64,000 bases of DNA from DASZTV01 sp035548125 (GCA_035548125.1 DASZTV010000006.1:174392-238391); one strand, 5' to 3'; numbered from the stretch's first letter, positions 50,273 to 59,300 are shown. The notes: a model not told the origin generated them from the sequence alone. Translations and numbers: made by a program.

Positions 50273-50362
50273 ATGAGCGAGTACCGCAGCGCAGCGGAGG
50301 TGGCTCGCTCCAATGTCATCGGCGACTCTGCATCGATGCGCTCCGAAGGAGGGCATCGATGA
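50273..50362 (+). CDS. 29-residue ORF with perfect ribosome site, coupled to DUF3263 gene
   Basis: ATG 50273 has AGGAGGT at 50258-50264, eight bases upstream, among the best ribosome sites in the window. The frame encodes MSEYRSAAEVARSNVIGDSA followed by SMRSEGGHR and stops with TGA overlapping the ATG of the DUF3263 gene (ATGA, 50359-50362). The downstream gene has only GAAGGAGGG inside this ORF as its own site. It is either a real micro-protein or a leader peptide that couples translation. No similarity known to me. Confidence 0.55.
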   Translation: MSEYRSAAEVARSNVIGDSASMRSEGGHR

Positions 50363-50652
50363 GCGCTGCTGGAGCGGTATCCGGCCGCGAGTCCGGTGCG
50401 GACGAGCTGTCCCAGCGGGACATCGAGATCCTCGAGTTCGAGCGGCAGTGGTGGAAGTACGCCGGCGCCAAGGAACAGGCGATTCGCGACCTGTTCGACA
50501 TGTCGGCCACCCGCTACTACCAGGTGCTCAACGCGCTGCTTGACCGCCCGGAGGCGTTGGCCGCCGACCCGATGCTGGTGAAGCGGCTGCGCCGGATGCG
50601 CGCTGCCCGCCAGCGCCAGAGGTCGGCCCGCCGCCTCGGCTTCGAAGCCTGA
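50359..50652 (+). CDS. DUF3263 domain protein
   Basis: 97 residues: LSQRDIEILEFERQWWKYAGAKEQAIRDLFDMSATRYYQVLNALLDRPEALAADPMLVKRLRRMR in outline is the DUF3263 helical domain, which resembles a helix-turn-helix (AKEQAIRDLF-DMSATRYYQVLNALL) and is restricted to actinobacteria. Basic C-terminus. The order DUF3263-LytR_C-otsB is common in this phylum. Possibly a small DNA-binding regulator. Confidence 0.85.
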   Translation: MSAAGAVSGRESGADELSQRDIEILEFERQWWKYAGAKEQAIRDLFDMSATRYYQVLNALLDRPEALAADPMLVKRLRRMRAARQRQRSARRLGFEA

Positions 50653-50696
50653 GTTTCTCCCGGGTGCCGCGCCCTGCGCCGGTTAGCGTCTAGAGC

Positions 50697-51329
50697 GTGA
50701 GCGAGTGGGGTCCGCAGGACGACGACCCCGGCAAGCCGGGGGTCGGCCGTCATCGCGCGCCCGCCACAACCGGTCAGCAGCTCCTCCGGCGGTTGATCGC
50801 CCCGCTGATCGCCGTCGCGATGGTGGCCGCGGTGATCGGCGTGCTGATCGCCCTTCGCGGCCACTCGTCGGGCAACGGGCCGGGCCCGGGTGTCGTGACC
50901 GCTCCGACGATCACCCCGATCGGCTCTCCCTCCCGGTCCAGGTCTGCCTCACCCTCGATGACACCGACGGTGACGATCACCCAGACGCACCCTCCGCCGA
51001 CGCCATCGCTTCGCCCGACGCGCCGGGCCCACCGGCCGGCGTGGAAGACCGCGATGGCCGCGGTGCGGGTCTACAACACGACGCACATCTCGCAGCTGGC
51101 GCACCACATCGCGGCCGAGATCGCGGCGAAGGGTTGGACCGTCCCGGACGTCGGGAACATGAGTGGTGTGTCATCGAGCACGACCTTGTATTACTCGCCG
51201 GGGTCGCACGCTGCCGCCGTGCACCTGGCGCATGAGTTCTCCGGGATCCGGCGGGTCCGCCCCAACAGCGAGGCTGCGCTCGACTTCCACGGGCTCACTC
51301 TTCTGATCACCGCCGACTGGCACGACTAG
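50697..51329 (+). CDS. LytR C-terminal domain membrane protein
   Basis: 210 residues from GTG 50697, leaderless (TAGCGT at 50684-50689). One TM helix (LIAPLIAVAMVAAVIGVLIAL), a Pro/Ser/Thr linker and a LytR_C domain: AVRVYNTTHISQLAHHIAAEIAAKGWTVPDVGNM, then TLYYSPGSHAAAVHLAHEF. This domain occurs with LCP cell-wall ligases and probably binds the cell wall. Downstream of DUF3263, upstream of otsB. Confidence 0.87.
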   Translation: MSEWGPQDDDPGKPGVGRHRAPATTGQQLLRRLIAPLIAVAMVAAVIGVLIALRGHSSGNGPGPGVVTAPTITPIGSPSRSRSASPSMTPTVTITQTHPPPTPSLRPTRRAHRPAWKTAMAAVRVYNTTHISQLAHHIAAEIAAKGWTVPDVGNMSGVSSSTTLYYSPGSHAAAVHLAHEFSGIRRVRPNSEAALDFHGLTLLITADWHD

Positions 51330-51337
51330 CCGGCGCG

Positions 51338-52156
51338 TTGTCCATTCCGCCTGCGTCCAGCCCGTCCGACGTCATCGACGCGGTGCTCGCCGATCCACCC
51401 TCCGCGCTGCTCGCGCTGGACTTCGACGGCACGCTCGCGCCGATCGTCGCGCGGCCGGAGGACGCCCGTCCGGCCGACGGCGCGCGTGACGTGCTCGCGT
51501 CCCTTGCGGTTCGGCTGGGCGGCGTCGCCATCGTGAGCGGTCGCGACGCCGAAGAGATCGTCCGGTTGCTCGGGATCGCCGACGTACCGGGGATTCAGGT
51601 GGCTGGCCATTACGGGTTGCAGCTGTGGCACGACGGGGCGCTCACGTCGCCCGAGCCGGCCCCCGGGGTCGCGATTGCGCGGGCGAGGCTGGCGAGTGTG
51701 CTCGAGGGATCCGACCCGGGGGTTCGGGTCGAGGACAAGCATCACTCCCTCGCCATTCACACCCGGGGTGCGTCCCATCCGGACATCGAGCTCGCGGCGC
51801 TGCAGCCGGCGCTCGAAGACCTTGCCGACGCGTGCGAGCTCGAGGCGGTGCTCGGGCGCTACGTCATCGAGCTGCGGCCGCGCGGCACCGACAAGGGGTC
51901 GGCGTTGCGGGCTCTGGTCGAACGAGCTTCGCCGCTCGTCGTGGTATTCGTCGGCGACGACCTCGGTGACCTGCCGGCGTACGACGTGATCGAGGCGCTT
52001 CGGGCCGACGGCCGGATCGCGGGCCTCACCGTCGCAAGCGTCGATCCCGCCGACGCCGACACGCCACCGCAGGTCGCCGAACGCGCCGACATGGTGCTGG
52101 AAGGGCCGACGGCCGTCGTGGCCTGGCTCCACGGCCTGGCCGCGATGTTGCCTTAG
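51338..52156 (+). CDS. otsB: Trehalose-6-phosphate phosphatase
   Basis: 272 residues of HAD fold: motif I LLALDFDGTLAPIV (nucleophile and acid Asp), motif II VAIVSGRDAEEI, the family segment GIQVAGHYGLQLWHDG, ELRPRGTDKGSALRALV (motif III Lys) and motif IV VVFVGDDLGDLPAYDVI. Removes phosphate from trehalose-6-phosphate. Start TTG 51338, eight bases after the previous gene. It runs tail-to-tail with otsA, with seven bases between them. Confidence 0.92.
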   Translation: MSIPPASSPSDVIDAVLADPPSALLALDFDGTLAPIVARPEDARPADGARDVLASLAVRLGGVAIVSGRDAEEIVRLLGIADVPGIQVAGHYGLQLWHDGALTSPEPAPGVAIARARLASVLEGSDPGVRVEDKHHSLAIHTRGASHPDIELAALQPALEDLADACELEAVLGRYVIELRPRGTDKGSALRALVERASPLVVVFVGDDLGDLPAYDVIEALRADGRIAGLTVASVDPADADTPPQVAERADMVLEGPTAVVAWLHGLAAMLP

Positions 52157-52163
52157 CTCGGCG

Positions 52164-53594
52164 TCAGGCGAGCGCGTCCAGCTGGGCTTGCAGCCAGGCT
52201 CGCGGCGGGAGGGCGGTCGCGACGGCGACGAGCGCCGCGTGTCGCTGCTCGCGTTCCGCCGCCGGCGTCGTCAACGCCTGATGCAGCGCGTCGGCTGTCG
52301 CGTCGACATCGAGCGGGTCGACCAGGAAGGCGGCGGTCATTTCGTCCGCGGCGCCGGTCTCGCGGGACAGCACGAGCATCGTGTCGGCGCCGAGCACGAC
52401 GCCTTCCTTCGCGACGAGGTTCATGCCGTCGCGCAGCGAGTTCACCAGCAGCACGTCGCCACTGCACAGCGTCGCGAGCGATCGCGGGTAGTCGTCACGC
52501 ACGTTGAACAGCACCGGCGTCCACTCCGGGGTGGCGAGGCTCGCGTTGATCTCCGCGGCGAGCGCGATGCACTCGGCGGTGTAGTTGCGGTACTCCTCGA
52601 CGTTCTGCCGGCTCGGGTAGGCGAGCGCGACGTGGACGACCTTTCCGATGTGCTCCGGATGGTCGCGGAACAGCTGCGCGACCGCGAGCAGGCCGCGATG
52701 GATGTTCTTCGCCGGCTCGGTGCGATCCACCCGTGCGATCACTCGTTGCTCACCGACGATCTTCCGCAGCCCGACGATGGCGTTCCGGACGTCGGCTTGT
52801 GCGACTCGGTCCCGTAACGGCTCGGCATCGATGCCGAGCGGGTGGATGCGCAGCGGGACTTGGCGCTGCTGGTAGCTGACGACCCCGTCGTCGTACGTCG
52901 CACCGAGCACCTCGCTCGCACACGCGGCGAAGTCCGCCGCCCAGCGCGGGGAGTGGAACCCGACGCTGTCAGCACCCAGGACACCGAGCAGCAGCGCGGC
53001 GGCGACGTCCTCGGGCAGCTGGGCGAAGTCCTCGCGGGTCGCCCACGGCGTGTGGGTGAAGTGGCCGATCCGCAGGTCAGGACGCAGCGCCCGCAGCGCC
53101 GCGGGCAGCAGGTCCAGGTGGTAGTCCTGCACGAGGACGTGGGCGCCGGCCGCGGCGTGGTCGGCGATCGCGGCGGCGAAGGTCTGGTTGTAGTCGACGT
53201 AGGACGACCAGTTCCGTCGCCACTCGTCGTCAAACGCCGGCACGTGGCCGGCGAGACCGTGGTTGAGCGACCACAACGTGCCGTTGGAGATGCGGGTGTA
53301 GGCACCCGTCAGGACGCCGGCGTCGATCGGCAGCATCACGACCGCGGCACCGGCGGTGTCGTGACCGGCCTGGTCGATGCGGCCGTCCGGGCTCGCCAGG
53401 GCGGCTTCACGATCCGGCTCGGACAGTGCGGCGCACAGCCAGAGGGTGTGAGGCGCGGCGGCCGCGGCCGCCATCGCGGAGACCAGGCCGCCGCCGCCCC
53501 TCGAGCTGATCAGCCGGCCGGTGTCGTCGTCGCGCCGGAAGCTGAGCGGCCCTCGGTTGGACGCGATCAAGACGTCCGCGCCCACGACCGACAC
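52164..53594 (-). CDS. otsA: Trehalose-6-phosphate synthase
   Basis: 476 residues of GT20. N-terminal loop VLIASNRGPLSFRRD, VLVQDYHLDLLPAALRA, HFTHTPWATREDFAQLP, VIARVDRTEPAKNIHRG and LFNVRDDYPRSLATLCSGDVLLVNSLRDGMNLVAKEG cover the UDP-glucose and G6P sites. GTG 53594 is chosen because TACGCT (53606-53601, minus strand) is six bases upstream; the open frame extends 69 codons further, over the riboswitch on the other strand, and is not conserved. Makes trehalose-6-phosphate for osmoprotection and glycolipid precursors. Confidence 0.93.
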   Translation of the reverse strand: MSVVGADVLIASNRGPLSFRRDDDTGRLISSRGGGGLVSAMAAAAAAPHTLWLCAALSEPDREAALASPDGRIDQAGHDTAGAAVVMLPIDAGVLTGAYTRISNGTLWSLNHGLAGHVPAFDDEWRRNWSSYVDYNQTFAAAIADHAAAGAHVLVQDYHLDLLPAALRALRPDLRIGHFTHTPWATREDFAQLPEDVAAALLLGVLGADSVGFHSPRWAADFAACASEVLGATYDDGVVSYQQRQVPLRIHPLGIDAEPLRDRVAQADVRNAIVGLRKIVGEQRVIARVDRTEPAKNIHRGLLAVAQLFRDHPEHIGKVVHVALAYPSRQNVEEYRNYTAECIALAAEINASLATPEWTPVLFNVRDDYPRSLATLCSGDVLLVNSLRDGMNLVAKEGVVLGADTMLVLSRETGAADEMTAAFLVDPLDVDATADALHQALTTPAAEREQRHAALVAVATALPPRAWLQAQLDALA

Positions 53595-53670
53595 GGGCGA
53601 AGCGTAAACCGACCTGAATATCGGTTTCGGCGCTATGGCAAACTGAGGACTGCACATCTTCGGATGCGCA

Positions 53671-53777
53671 CTCATCAAGAGGGGCAGAGGGAACCGGCCC
53701 GCTGAAGCCCCGGCAACCACCCGTTTCGGGCAGGTGCCAAGTCCGGCCTTCGGGCAACCGTCCGAGGGGAAGATGAG
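53671..53777 (+). promoter_or_regulatory. SAM-I riboswitch (S-box) upstream of thrC-cysO
   Basis: The stretch begins CTCATCAAGAGGGGCAGAGG and continues with GGCCCGCTGAAGCCCCGGCA, then GGTGCCAAGTCC and GGGGAAGATGAG. These are the four S-box blocks: P1 (CTCATC/GATGAG), the AUCAAGAG and GAGGGA elements, UGAAGCCCGGCAACC, and GGUGC-AA-UCC. The SAM pocket bases appear intact. It ends 17 bases before the ATG and overlaps the region of the ribosome site GGAAGG, so control is probably at translation initiation. Confidence 0.93.
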
Positions 53778-53794
53778 GACGGAAGGCCTCTTTG

Positions 53795-55048
53795 ATGTCA
53801 CCTACCTCGGTGCTCGAGCGCACCGCTCAGTTCGGCTCGGCTTCTCACCTGGTCTGTCGTGAGTGCGGCACGCAGTACGACATCGGCCCGTCGCACGTCT
53901 GCGAGATGTGTTTCGGCCCGCTCGAGATCGCCTACGACGAGAACCTGCAGCGACTCGTGACCCGCGAGTCGATTGAGGCGGGGCCGCAGACGATGTGGCG
54001 CTACGCCGGGCTGCTGCCCGCGGCGCCGCAGGTCGACACCGAGGTGGGGATGACCCGCCTGGTGCCGGCGCCGAACCTTGCGCGCGAGCTCGGCATGAAG
54101 TCGCTGTGGGTCAAGGACGACAGCGGGAACCCGACGCACTCGTTCAAGGACCGGGTCGTCGCGGTCGCCGCCAACGCCGCGCGGGCGCTCGGCTTCGACG
54201 TGCTGTCGTGTGCGTCGACAGGCAACCTTGCGAACGCGGTTGCGGCAGCGGCGGCATCGGCCGGCCTGAAGTCGGTCGTCTTCATCCCGCACGACCTCGA
54301 GGCGGGCAAGGTCGTCACGACGGCCGTCTACGGCGGGACGCTGGTCGCGGTCGAAGGGTCGTACGACGACGTCAACCGGCTCTGCGCCGAGGTCGCCGGC
54401 GAGCTGCCGTGGGCGTTCGTCAATGTCAACGTCCGGCCGTTCTACGCCGAGGGCTCCAAGACGGTCGGCTACGAGATCGCCGAACAGCTCGGCTGGCGAC
54501 TGCCCGAGCAGGTCGTGATCCCGATCGCCTCCGGCTCGCTGCTGACGAAGGTCGACAAGGCCTGGCGGGAGCTCGGCAAGCTCGGCCTGGTCGAGGGGAC
54601 GCCGTACAAGGTGTTCGGTGCGCAGTCGACCGGCTGCTCGCCGGTGTCGACGGCGTTCCGCGAGGGTCACGACGTGGTGCAGCCGGTGCGGCCGAGCGGG
54701 ATCGCGAAGTCGCTGGCGATCGGCAACCCGGCCGACGGGCCGTACGCACTGGACGTCGTGCGTCGTACCGGGGGTGCGATCGAGGACGTCTCCGACGACG
54801 AGGTCGTCGACGGCATCCGGCTGCTCGCGCGGACTACCGGCATCTTCGGCGAGACCGCGGGTGGGGTGACCGTCGCGACGCTGCGCAAGCTGCTTGCCAG
54901 TGGTCAGCTCGACCCGGAGGCGGAGACGGTGATCCTCAACACCGGTGACGGGTTGAAGACGCTGGACGCGGTCGAGCCGGTCGCCCGGCCGACCGCGACC
55001 ATCCCGGCGTCGCTCGAAGCATTCCGTGCGGCAGGATTGGCAGGATGA
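53795..55048 (+). CDS. thrC: Threonine synthase-like PLP enzyme (fold type II)
   Basis: 417 residues. An N-terminal zinc ribbon (LVCREC...HVCEMC, about 19-37) precedes the PLP domain: NPTHSFKDRVVAVAAN (Schiff-base Lys), SCASTGNLANAVAAAAA (phosphate loop) and IPIASGSLLTKVDKA. Normal product: threonine from O-phosphohomoserine. ATG 53795 with GGAAGG eight bases upstream. Control by a SAM riboswitch and coupling to the sulfur carrier CysO are unexpected for threonine synthesis and raise the possibility that it makes homocysteine or another sulfur amino acid. Confidence 0.85.
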   Translation: MSPTSVLERTAQFGSASHLVCRECGTQYDIGPSHVCEMCFGPLEIAYDENLQRLVTRESIEAGPQTMWRYAGLLPAAPQVDTEVGMTRLVPAPNLARELGMKSLWVKDDSGNPTHSFKDRVVAVAANAARALGFDVLSCASTGNLANAVAAAAASAGLKSVVFIPHDLEAGKVVTTAVYGGTLVAVEGSYDDVNRLCAEVAGELPWAFVNVNVRPFYAEGSKTVGYEIAEQLGWRLPEQVVIPIASGSLLTKVDKAWRELGKLGLVEGTPYKVFGAQSTGCSPVSTAFREGHDVVQPVRPSGIAKSLAIGNPADGPYALDVVRRTGGAIEDVSDDEVVDGIRLLARTTGIFGETAGGVTVATLRKLLASGQLDPEAETVILNTGDGLKTLDAVEPVARPTATIPASLEAFRAAGLAG

Positions 55049-55320
55049 GCGTCACTGTGCGGGTCCCGACCATCCTTCGTCCGCTGACCGGCGGCGAGGC
55101 AGAGGTCAGTGTCGAGGGCGCGACCCTCGCCGAGGTTCTCGACGCGCTCGAAGCCGGCCACACCGGCATCCGGGCGCGGGTGCTCGACGAGGACGGCAAG
55201 CTGCGCCGGTTCGTGAACGTCTACGTCAACGACGACGACGTTCGCTTCGCCGACGGCCTGCAGACGGCGACGCCGGACGGGTCCTCGGTCTCGATCATCC
55301 CCGCCGTAGCCGGCGGCTAG
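55045..55320 (+). CDS. cysO: CysO-type ubiquitin-like sulfur carrier protein
   Basis: 91 residues: VTVRVPTILRPLTGGEAEVSV, LRRFVNVYVNDDDVRFADGLQTATPDGSSVSIIPAVAGG. It is very close in pattern to M. tuberculosis CysO, including the C-terminal Gly-Gly that is converted to a thiocarboxylate and donates sulfur to O-phosphoserine via CysM. Here it overlaps the thrC-like gene (ATGA) instead of cysM. No Mec-type protease is in the window. Confidence 0.9.
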   Translation: MSVTVRVPTILRPLTGGEAEVSVEGATLAEVLDALEAGHTGIRARVLDEDGKLRRFVNVYVNDDDVRFADGLQTATPDGSSVSIIPAVAGG

Positions 55321-55352
55321 CCAACCAAGTCGCCAGACGCGCTCGCTGAGAA

Positions 55353-55426
55353 AACACAAACGTTGCGTTGGTCATCTCCTGAGGCTTCGACCTGCCCAAG
55401 GAGATGACCTCGTGAACGTTTGTGTT
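55353..55426. repeat. Compound palindrome with AACACAAACGTT arms, left of the AbiEi/DUF559 gene
   Basis: Outer arms AACACAAACGTT (55353-55364) and AACGTTTGTGTT (55415-55426), a symmetric five-base mismatch on each side, inner arms of eleven bases (55370-55380 and 55399-55409), and an 18-base loop. No T-tract. The AACACAAACG core recurs in a second palindrome at 56401-56486. Confidence 0.9.
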
Positions 55427-55509
55427 CTGCTCCGCACGCGGTTTCGGGGCTGTCCACAGGTGGGGCATTAGACCCGCGCCGACGCGGAGTTCTCGACACC
55501 GTTACGGTC

Positions 55510-56436
55510 GTGGACGCGCTTGAACAACTCACGGTGGCTGCGCGGGCGAACGCGGGTGTCATCACTCGCGCCGAGGCTCTGGATGCAGGCGTTCGCGCCC
55601 GCGACCTGACGCTGTTAGTCGCTTCCGGTGCGGTGGCACGCATAGCTCGCGGCATCTACTTGGTCGGAGATCCGCTGCCTGACCCGCACCGAATCGCGAG
55701 CAGCTGGAGGGCCGTAATCAGCTTCGAGTCCGCCGCCGCTTGGCATGGCGTGGAGCTCGCTCGTCCGCTTGAGAAGATCCATGTCACGGTCGCTAGGCGC
55801 AGAGGACGTTGGGCTGAGGCGGTTCCTGAAGTGAGGCTGCACCGTGCGGATATTGCGCCGTGGGACGTGCAGTCGGTACGCGGCGCGCTGGTCACCAGTC
55901 CGCTGCGAACTGCCATTGACATCGCCAGACATGCGCCCGTGGACGATGCGGTGGCTGTTATCGACGGCTTCCTCCGAGCTCGGAAGTTCACGCCGACCGC
56001 CCTTCTCGGCGCCGCGGCGCGGGCAAAGGGGCCTGGCCGGCTGCGGATCCAGGTGGTTGCGGCTTTGATCGATCCGTTTAGCGGGTCGGTGCTTGAGTCG
56101 CTGACGCGAACGCTGCTCTGGCGTGAAGGGCTCCCGAAGCCGGTCACGCAGTTGCGTATCCGCGACAAGTCAACCCAGTGGATAGGCCGAGTCGACTTCG
56201 CCTGGCCGGACCGCCGCGTTGTCCTCGAATGCGACGGCTACGCGTATCACTCATCCCAGCAGCAGTACCAGCGCGATCGACGTCGGTGGAGCTCACTTAG
56301 TGCTGCCGGCTGGCGGCCCGGCATCGTCACCTGGTTCGACGTAACTCGCAACCCGAACTATGTCGTGCGCTTGGTCAGCGATCTCTTAGAACTCGGTGCG
56401 TTAGAGAACACAAACGGGAAGAGGGTCGCGAGTTGA
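55510..56436 (+). CDS. AbiEi-type winged-helix / DUF559 endonuclease-fold protein
   Basis: About 308 residues from GTG 55510 (start uncertain; the frame is open from 55420). The N-terminal 70 residues resemble the AbiEi_4 antitoxin winged helix (ANAGVITRAEALDAGVRARDL, VARIARGIYLV). The C-terminal 100 residues have a Vsr/DUF559 PD-(D/E)xK pattern: Glu in SVLESLTRTLLW, Asp in GRVDFAWPDRRVVLECDGYAYH with E-x-D, and a basic helix QRDRRRWSSL. No AbiEii toxin gene is adjacent. Lower G+C by eye than its neighbours; its last 12 codons lie inside a palindrome arm, so it may be mobile with the repeats. Confidence 0.72.
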   Translation: MDALEQLTVAARANAGVITRAEALDAGVRARDLTLLVASGAVARIARGIYLVGDPLPDPHRIASSWRAVISFESAAAWHGVELARPLEKIHVTVARRRGRWAEAVPEVRLHRADIAPWDVQSVRGALVTSPLRTAIDIARHAPVDDAVAVIDGFLRARKFTPTALLGAAARAKGPGRLRIQVVAALIDPFSGSVLESLTRTLLWREGLPKPVTQLRIRDKSTQWIGRVDFAWPDRRVVLECDGYAYHSSQQQYQRDRRRWSSLSAAGWRPGIVTWFDVTRNPNYVVRLVSDLLELGALENTNGKRVAS

Positions 56437-56486
56437 GTCGAGCCGCCGAATCAGTTGGCGTCTCACGCCACGTTTGTGTTCTCTAA
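56401..56486. repeat. Inverted repeat with TTAGAGAACACAAACG arms, right of the AbiEi/DUF559 gene
   Basis: Perfect 16-base arms: TTAGAGAACACAAACG at 56401-56416 (inside the 3' end of the CDS) and CGTTTGTGTTCTCTAA at 56471-56486, separated by 54 bases that contain a small TGGCGT/ACGCCA hairpin (56456-56470). Shares AACACAAACG with the repeat at 55353-55426. Confidence 0.92.
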
Positions 56487-56527
56487 GCGACGGGGCTGCT
56501 TTCTCGAGCGCAGTGGGCGCCTGTCCG

Positions 56528-57220
56528 CTAGCGGCGGTGACGGCCGTGGCGGTCGGCGAAGCCGTAGGTCAGCACTCGGCCGTAGTACTTGCGGCCGTGG
56601 TAGATCCGCTGCTTTTGCACGTGCGAACCGGTGTGCGGCGCGTGCCACCACTTGCCGTGGCCGGCGTAGATGCCCACGTGGAACGGCACCCCGCCGGACT
56701 CCTGGAACACCAGATCACCAGGTCGCAGGTCGCGCCGCTTGATGTGCTGGATCGAGTGGTACTGCGACGCCGCGTTGTGCGGCAGCCAGCGCCCGACCGC
56801 ATGACCGAACACGAAGCGCACCAGTCCCGAGCAGTCGAAGGCGCGCGGGCCTGAAGCGCCGTAGGAGTACGGCTTGCCCCGCTGCCGCCATGCCTCGTGC
56901 AGGACCGCGCGGACCTCGACGTTGTGGCGGGCCCGCACCCGGCGCATGTGCGCGGCGCGGGCGCTCGTCGCTGCCCGGGGCGTGGTGAAGGTGACGGTGC
57001 GGTCGGTCGACGACGACGCGGTGGATCCGTCGGTCGACTGGCCGGGATCAGTGGTCGGCGAACCATCACCTGACGGCGGCTGGCTCGTCGACGACCCGTC
57101 CGACGGCGGTGCGGAGTCGGCGGCGGCGAAGCCCGTCGTCGTCCCGAAGACGGTGGCGGTCAGTGCGGCGAGGATTCCGACCCGAAGCAGGGGGTACCGG
57201 TTCCGTACGGCGTGCGGCAT
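56528..57220 (-). CDS. Secreted NlpC/P60 cell-wall hydrolase
   Basis: 230 residues from ATG 57220 (GGGAG seven bases upstream). Signal peptide LLRVGILAALTATVFGTTTGFAAA, a Ser/Thr/Pro/Gly-rich linker (about 35-85), then an NlpC/P60 domain: catalytic Cys in PRAFDCSGLVRFVF, His in PFHVGIYAGHGKWWHAPHTG. It cleaves gamma-D-Glu-type bonds in peptidoglycan stem peptides. Controlled by the ydaO-type riboswitch in its leader. Confidence 0.92.
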   Translation of the reverse strand: MPHAVRNRYPLLRVGILAALTATVFGTTTGFAAADSAPPSDGSSTSQPPSGDGSPTTDPGQSTDGSTASSSTDRTVTFTTPRAATSARAAHMRRVRARHNVEVRAVLHEAWRQRGKPYSYGASGPRAFDCSGLVRFVFGHAVGRWLPHNAASQYHSIQHIKRRDLRPGDLVFQESGGVPFHVGIYAGHGKWWHAPHTGSHVQKQRIYHGRKYYGRVLTYGFADRHGRHRR

Positions 57221-57228
57221 GAGTTTGC

Positions 57229-57373
57229 TCCCGACGCCTGCCGAGTTAGCTGTCGGGTTCGGGCAGTAGCTAGCCCGGCCGCATTTCGCGGCTTCACCCC
57301 AAGAAGCGCAAGCGTGCCTGCGCTCCAGCTGGGAAAGTTTGGGTCCCCGGCCCTGTCCTGGTGGCTCGATGAC
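57229..57373 (-). promoter_or_regulatory. ydaO/yuaA (c-di-AMP) riboswitch upstream of the NlpC/P60 gene
   Basis: On the minus strand the leader contains GGGCCGGGGACCCAAAC, then TTGGGGTGAAGCCGCG, then GCTACTGCCCGAACCCGACA directly followed by GCTAACTCGGCAGGCG and GGGAG. The block CCGAACCCGACAGCTAAC-TCGG-AGGCG and the GGGGUGAA element are the most conserved parts of the ydaO aptamer, which in actinobacteria commonly precedes cell-wall hydrolase genes and turns them off when c-di-AMP is bound. The 5' boundary is approximate. Confidence 0.82.
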
Positions 57374-57411
57374 CTTGCATTCGCCGGACAGGTTTGGCGT
57401 TCGAATGCAAG
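57374..57411. repeat. 10-bp-armed inverted repeat at the 5' edge of the ydaO leader
   Basis: CTTGCATTCG (57374-57383) and CGAATGCAAG (57402-57411) are perfect arms around 18 bases. A second GC hairpin GCGCCC/GGGCGC lies just beyond (about 57413-57432). Either a leader stem or an operator. The rest of the 454-base gap (57221-57674) holds the riboswitch, these hairpins and the groEL control region; I see no gene in it. Confidence 0.6.
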
Positions 57412-57543
57412 ACGCGCCCGGTGGGGCGCGCTCACACAGACTAACGGCCCGGTACCGCCCTGAGTAACGGAGGTAGGGGTGTTTTGTCGGATTTTTCAGA
57501 TTCCCGCCCATGGCGCGGGCCCGTTTCCGCGCCCGGCCCCCGG

Positions 57544-57570
57544 CTTGCACTCTCGGGGTGTGAGTGCTAA
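57544..57570 (+). promoter_or_regulatory. CIRCE operator and promoter of groEL (copy 1)
   Basis: CTTGCACTC-N9-GAGTGCTAA; the right arm is perfect CIRCE and the left arm differs at two positions. The operator overlaps a -35 (TTGCAC 57545-57550), a 17-base spacer and a -10 (TAACAA 57568-57573), so HrcA binding would block RNA polymerase. Confidence 0.9.
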
Positions 57571-57578
57571 CAATGGCT

Positions 57579-57605
57579 CTAGCACTCTGAGGCTTTGAGT
57601 GACAG
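57579..57605 (+). promoter_or_regulatory. Second, degenerate CIRCE
   Basis: CTAGCACTC-N9-GAGTGACAG: left arm one mismatch from consensus, right arm conserved only in its first five bases. Eight bases after the first CIRCE, downstream of the start point. Confidence 0.6.
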
Positions 57606-57674
57606 CGCGTCACACGCGCTGAGCACTGCCGAAGGGTCCCTACAAACGTCTCGCGAGAGGGATTCCCACCTCAC

Positions 57675-59300
<1,626 letters not shown>

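Noticed and set aside
52842..53705. 287-residue plus-strand ORF opposite otsA
   Set aside because: Antisense shadow, Arg/Gly/Val-rich with no motif.
53595..53801. 69-codon upstream extension of otsA
   Set aside because: Lies over the SAM riboswitch on the other strand; the TACGCT box six bases before GTG 53594 fixes the start.
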